Origin: Bryobacterales bacterium
GTDB taxonomy: Bacteria; Acidobacteriota; Terriglobia; Bryobacterales; Bryobacteraceae
Assembly (NCBI GenBank): GCA_003517725.1
Contig: DOZZ01000260.1
Coordinates: 7,835 to 15,974 of the forward strand
DNA length: 8,140 bases
Reading direction: 5' to 3'
Shown here: piece after piece, positions 6,325-8,140 of the stretch
Layout of the letters: every line of letters begins with the position of its first letter
Position numbering within the stretch: position 1 is the stretch's first letter
The notes under the pieces: model-generated
Databases searched by the model: none
What the model was told of the DNA's origin: nothing
Seen by the model: the letters and a program-made list of their open reading frames with translations, nothing else
Made by a program: the position numbers and the translations under genes

Positions 6325-7244
6325 CCCGCGTGCACCAGCAGCCGGTCGAGCGCCTGCTGCACTTGCGCTTCGGTGATGTTGTGGATCGGTCCGCGCGCGG
6401 CCAGCGCTTCGCCGCTGGTGCGCCACGGCGCCCATGTCACTTCATCGGACGGGCCGAACAAAACCACCACCGGAACGCCGAAAGCGGCGGCCATGTGCGC
6501 CGGTCCGGAGTCGTTACCTATGAATAGCGTGGCGCCCTGCAATACGCGCTTCACTTGGTCTAGCGGCGCGTTCGAAAATGTAGGCCAGATCTGAAAGGGC
6601 GAGAGGTCTTCGGACGGTCCGCCAATAAACACCGGCTGCAGATTCTGCGTGCGTTTCAGATGCTTGGCGATGTTGAAAAAAAATGGAGAGGGCCAAGCCT
6701 TGGAAGGATGCGAAGCGGTCGGATGAATCACGGCATACTGCGGCAGCAGGTCTGGTAGGGCGCCGGGCGTTGTGAATAAGCGTGCGCGCGGTATCTCGCG
6801 CCGACGTACTCCCAGGAAAAACATGGCAGACGCCAGGTGCTCCGCGGTATGCACTTTTCGCGTGATGCCCAGAATCTGCTGCGCCGTGGGGATCTCGACG
6901 TTGTAGGCCCAACGATTCGCGTAGTGTGCAAAGCCCGCGCGCCACTTCGCGCCCGAGAGCGCCGTCAGCCGGGCGCTCACCGGGCCGCCGTGCAGGTTCA
7001 AGCACAAGTCGGGACGAAACTGTCGCAGGACGCGCACGCCGGGAGACAGGATGGCGTCGATGTCCGGATTACCGGCGTACACCTCGGCGAAGCGATCTTC
7101 GATGATTACCGCGATCCGCAGGTCGGGGCGAGCAGTCTTGAGCAAGTGAATCGCGGGCGTCGAGAGCACCGCGTCGCCCAGCGAGCGCAGCCGTACAATG
7201 GCGACGCGGCCATCGGCGGAGATGCGGTCCAGCACGTGGTTCAA
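6321..7244 (-). CDS. Glycosyltransferase family 9 (ADP-heptose:LPS heptosyltransferase-like), TTG start
   Basis: This 307-residue protein resembles the WaaC/WaaF/RfaF heptosyltransferases, cytosolic GT-B enzymes that add heptose from ADP-heptose to the LPS inner core. The N-terminal acceptor-side loop is RLRSLGDAVLSTP (18-30), where D24 matches the proposed catalytic aspartate. The central linker motif is HPTASHPSKAWP (174-185, K182). The donor-binding motif GNDSGPAH (243-250) is followed by FGVPVVVLFGPSD (255-267) and TWAPWR (270-275). At 307 residues it is shorter than E. coli WaaF (about 348). TTG 7244 is preferred: GAGG (7255-7252) lies 7 bases upstream and the codon overlaps the previous stop as TTGA. 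GTG 7235 is an alternative. The gene contains an uninterrupted run of eight T's in sense (6683-6676), coding Phe188-190. The exact sugar and acceptor cannot be told from sequence, so no waa symbol is given. Confidence 0.88.
   Translation of the reverse strand: MNHVLDRISADGRVAIVRLRSLGDAVLSTPAIHLLKTARPDLRIAVIIEDRFAEVYAGNPDIDAILSPGVRVLRQFRPDLCLNLHGGPVSARLTALSGAKWRAGFAHYANRWAYNVEIPTAQQILGITRKVHTAEHLASAMFFLGVRRREIPRARLFTTPGALPDLLPQYAVIHPTASHPSKAWPSPFFFNIAKHLKRTQNLQPVFIGGPSEDLSPFQIWPTFSNAPLDQVKRVLQGATLFIGNDSGPAHMAAAFGVPVVVLFGPSDEVTWAPWRTSGEALAARGPIHNITEAQVQQALDRLLVHAG
6676..6683 (-). repeat. Eight-base T homopolymer (sense strand) inside the GT9 gene
   Basis: Eight consecutive T's in the coding sense encode part of FFF at residues 188-190. 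Such a run is unusual in this GC-rich gene and sits mid-gene, so a one-base slip would truncate the enzyme. The frame is intact in this sequence. Confidence 0.6.
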
Positions 7245-7417
7245 GAACCCCCCTCACGCCGCGCCTCGTCCACCAGCATCACTGGAATATCGTCACGGAC
7301 CGGGTAGACCAAGCCGCAACCTACGCAGCGCAAGCCCTGGCCGTCGGAGGTCAGCTGCACCTTGGCTTTGCAGGCAGGGCAGATCAGGATTTCCAGCAAC
7401 TCGGGGCTTACGGCCAT
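7241..7417 (-). CDS. Trm112/YcaR-like small zinc-ribbon protein
   Basis: This 58-residue protein begins MAVSPELLEILICPACKAKV and has two cysteine pairs, CPAC and CVGC, that should hold one zinc ion. It ends in the family-typical LVYPVRDDIPVMLVDEA. This is the bacterial Trm112-like/UPF0434 (YcaR) pattern; eukaryotic and archaeal relatives activate methyltransferases, while the bacterial role is not settled. In E. coli ycaR lies in msbA-lpxK-ycaR-kdsB, so its place here just ahead of an LPS glycosyltransferase and msbA is a meaningful parallel. ATG 7417 is chosen over an in-frame ATG at 7468 because GGAG (7427-7424) sits 6 bases upstream and homologues start with a similar short lead-in. The stop overlaps the next gene's TTG start. 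A partner methyltransferase is not visible here. Confidence 0.88.
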   Translation of the reverse strand: MAVSPELLEILICPACKAKVQLTSDGQGLRCVGCGLVYPVRDDIPVMLVDEARREGGS

Positions 7418-7445
7418 AGGGAACTCCAATTTTATCAGGTATGTG

Positions 7446-8096
7446 TCAGTTGGCCCGAGCTTTAGCAATCACTTCGAGATAACGCCGCGAAAGCGCCTCG
7501 ATCTCATCGAACTTGCCGGCGGCGATCAGCTTGGGGTCGACCAGTTCGCTGCCCACCGCGACGGCGCAGGCACCGGCTTTCAGAAAGTCGCCGGCCGATT
7601 CGAGATTCACGCCGCCAGTGGGAATCATCTGGACATGGGGTAGCGGGCCCTTTAAAGCTTTGATGTACTTCGCACCGCCCAAGCTGTTGGCGGGAAAAAC
7701 CTTTACGACATCGGCGCCAGCTTCCCAAGCGGTCAAAATTTCGGTAGGCGTCAACGCGCCAGGACAGATCACTTTGGAGTAGCGGTTGGCCATCTCGATA
7801 GTCTTCAGGTTGAGCGTGGGCGTAACAAAAAATTGTGCCCCGGCCAGCATGCAGATGCGCGCCGTTTCCGGATCGAGAACTGTACCCGCCCCCAGCATCA
7901 GCTTGTCGCCAAACTGGTCGGCCACTTTTTCGAGCGCTTTCACCGCGCCCGGCACAGTCATGGTGATCTCAGCCGCCCTGATACCGCCTCGATACATGGC
8001 CTCGATCGCGCGAATGGCCGAATCGGCATTATCGGTCCGGACCACCGGCACAATACCAATTGCAGTGATGCAAGCCAAAATTTCCCCGGAAGTCAT
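7446..8096 (-). CDS. eda: KDPG/KHG-type aldolase (2-dehydro-3-deoxy-phosphogluconate aldolase)
   Basis: This 216-residue class I aldolase belongs to the KDPG/KHG family. It splits 2-keto-3-deoxy-6-phosphogluconate into pyruvate and glyceraldehyde-3-phosphate, the last step of the Entner-Doudoroff pathway. Visible signatures are VPVVR (16-20, substrate-binding Arg), AAEITMTVPGA (41-51, catalytic Glu E43), LGAGTVLD (68-75), FFVTPTLN (89-96), the Schiff-base lysine K132 in DVVKVFPANSLGG, and MIPTGGVNL (157-165). The length is normal. Relatives act on KDPGal or 4-hydroxy-2-oxoglutarate, so the exact substrate is uncertain; no edd, dgoD or sugar kinase is in the window to decide. It is the first gene of the visible cluster, with a 28-base gap before the Trm112-like gene. 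No Shine-Dalgarno precedes ATG 8096. Confidence 0.92.
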   Translation of the reverse strand: MTSGEILACITAIGIVPVVRTDNADSAIRAIEAMYRGGIRAAEITMTVPGAVKALEKVADQFGDKLMLGAGTVLDPETARICMLAGAQFFVTPTLNLKTIEMANRYSKVICPGALTPTEILTAWEAGADVVKVFPANSLGGAKYIKALKGPLPHVQMIPTGGVNLESAGDFLKAGACAVAVGSELVDPKLIAAGKFDEIEALSRRYLEVIAKARAN

Positions 8097-8105
8097 AGCC
8101 CAAGC

Positions 8106-8111
8106 AGTATA
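8106..8111 (-). promoter_or_regulatory. Candidate -10 box ahead of the aldolase gene
   Basis: TATACT on the minus strand matches the sigma-70 -10 consensus at 5 of 6 positions, and ends 9 bases before the ATG at 8096. No recognisable -35 hexamer lies 15-18 bases upstream. If used, transcription would begin within a few bases of the start codon, giving a nearly leaderless mRNA, consistent with the missing ribosome binding site. It could also be chance in this AT-rich stretch. Confidence 0.35.
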
Positions 8112-8140
8112 ACAACCCCAAGATAAAGTGCTCTGGCTAC

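Noticed and set aside
6325..6435. An N-terminal extension of MsbA from an upstream ATG.
   Set aside because: The 37 residues are an out-of-frame reading of the glycosyltransferase C-terminus. ATG 6324 in an ATGA overlap gives a normal MsbA N-terminus.

Overview
The window looks like chromosomal DNA from a GC-rich Gram-negative bacterium. MsbA and a family-9 (heptosyltransferase-type) glycosyltransferase imply a lipopolysaccharide outer membrane. The core order yicC-gmk-rpoZ-coaBC is a widely conserved housekeeping block. Its combination with a type 4 uracil-DNA glycosylase and an LPS module makes me favour Acidobacteriota (Solibacter/Bryobacter-like), but that placement is inference and no marker here proves it.

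Layout. From 8096 down to 808 the minus strand carries one very compact, co-directional cluster. In transcription order it is KDPG aldolase (eda-like), a 58-residue Trm112/YcaR-like zinc-ribbon protein, a GT9 glycosyltransferase, an MsbA-type lipid flippase, the YicC ribonuclease, guanylate kinase (gmk), RNA polymerase omega (rpoZ), bifunctional CoaBC, and a 4Fe-4S type 4 uracil-DNA glycosylase. Most junctions overlap: two are ATGA, two are TTGA (TTG starts), and one is an 11-base overlap. The largest internal gap is 28 bases. This suggests a single transcription unit with translational coupling. A -10-like box sits 9 bases before the first gene. The cluster ends at a perfect 9-bp inverted repeat that holds the stop codons of both converging genes.

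Left of the cluster (1-793) are two small accessory-type genes transcribed divergently. One is a HicB-family antitoxin-like protein (+ strand) with no HicA partner in the space beside it. The other is a GIY-YIG nuclease-family protein (minus strand) that runs off the left edge. They share a 107-bp intergenic region containing an imperfect inverted repeat.

How the genes fit together. The Trm112-like, GT9 and MsbA genes resemble the E. coli msbA-lpxK-ycaR-kdsB envelope neighbourhood and probably serve LPS core assembly and lipid A-core export. YicC, Gmk and RpoZ serve RNA turnover, GTP supply and transcription. CoaBC serves coenzyme A synthesis, and the glycosylase repairs deaminated cytosine. 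No stretch over 300 bases lacks a gene. I see no tRNA, rRNA, CRISPR array, transposase or phage gene. Most of the window is ordinary core genome. The points worth a second look are small-scale: the orphan HicB/GIY-YIG pair, the stop-codon hairpin, an eight-base homopolymer in the LPS glycosyltransferase gene, and the coupling of a DNA repair gene to coaBC.
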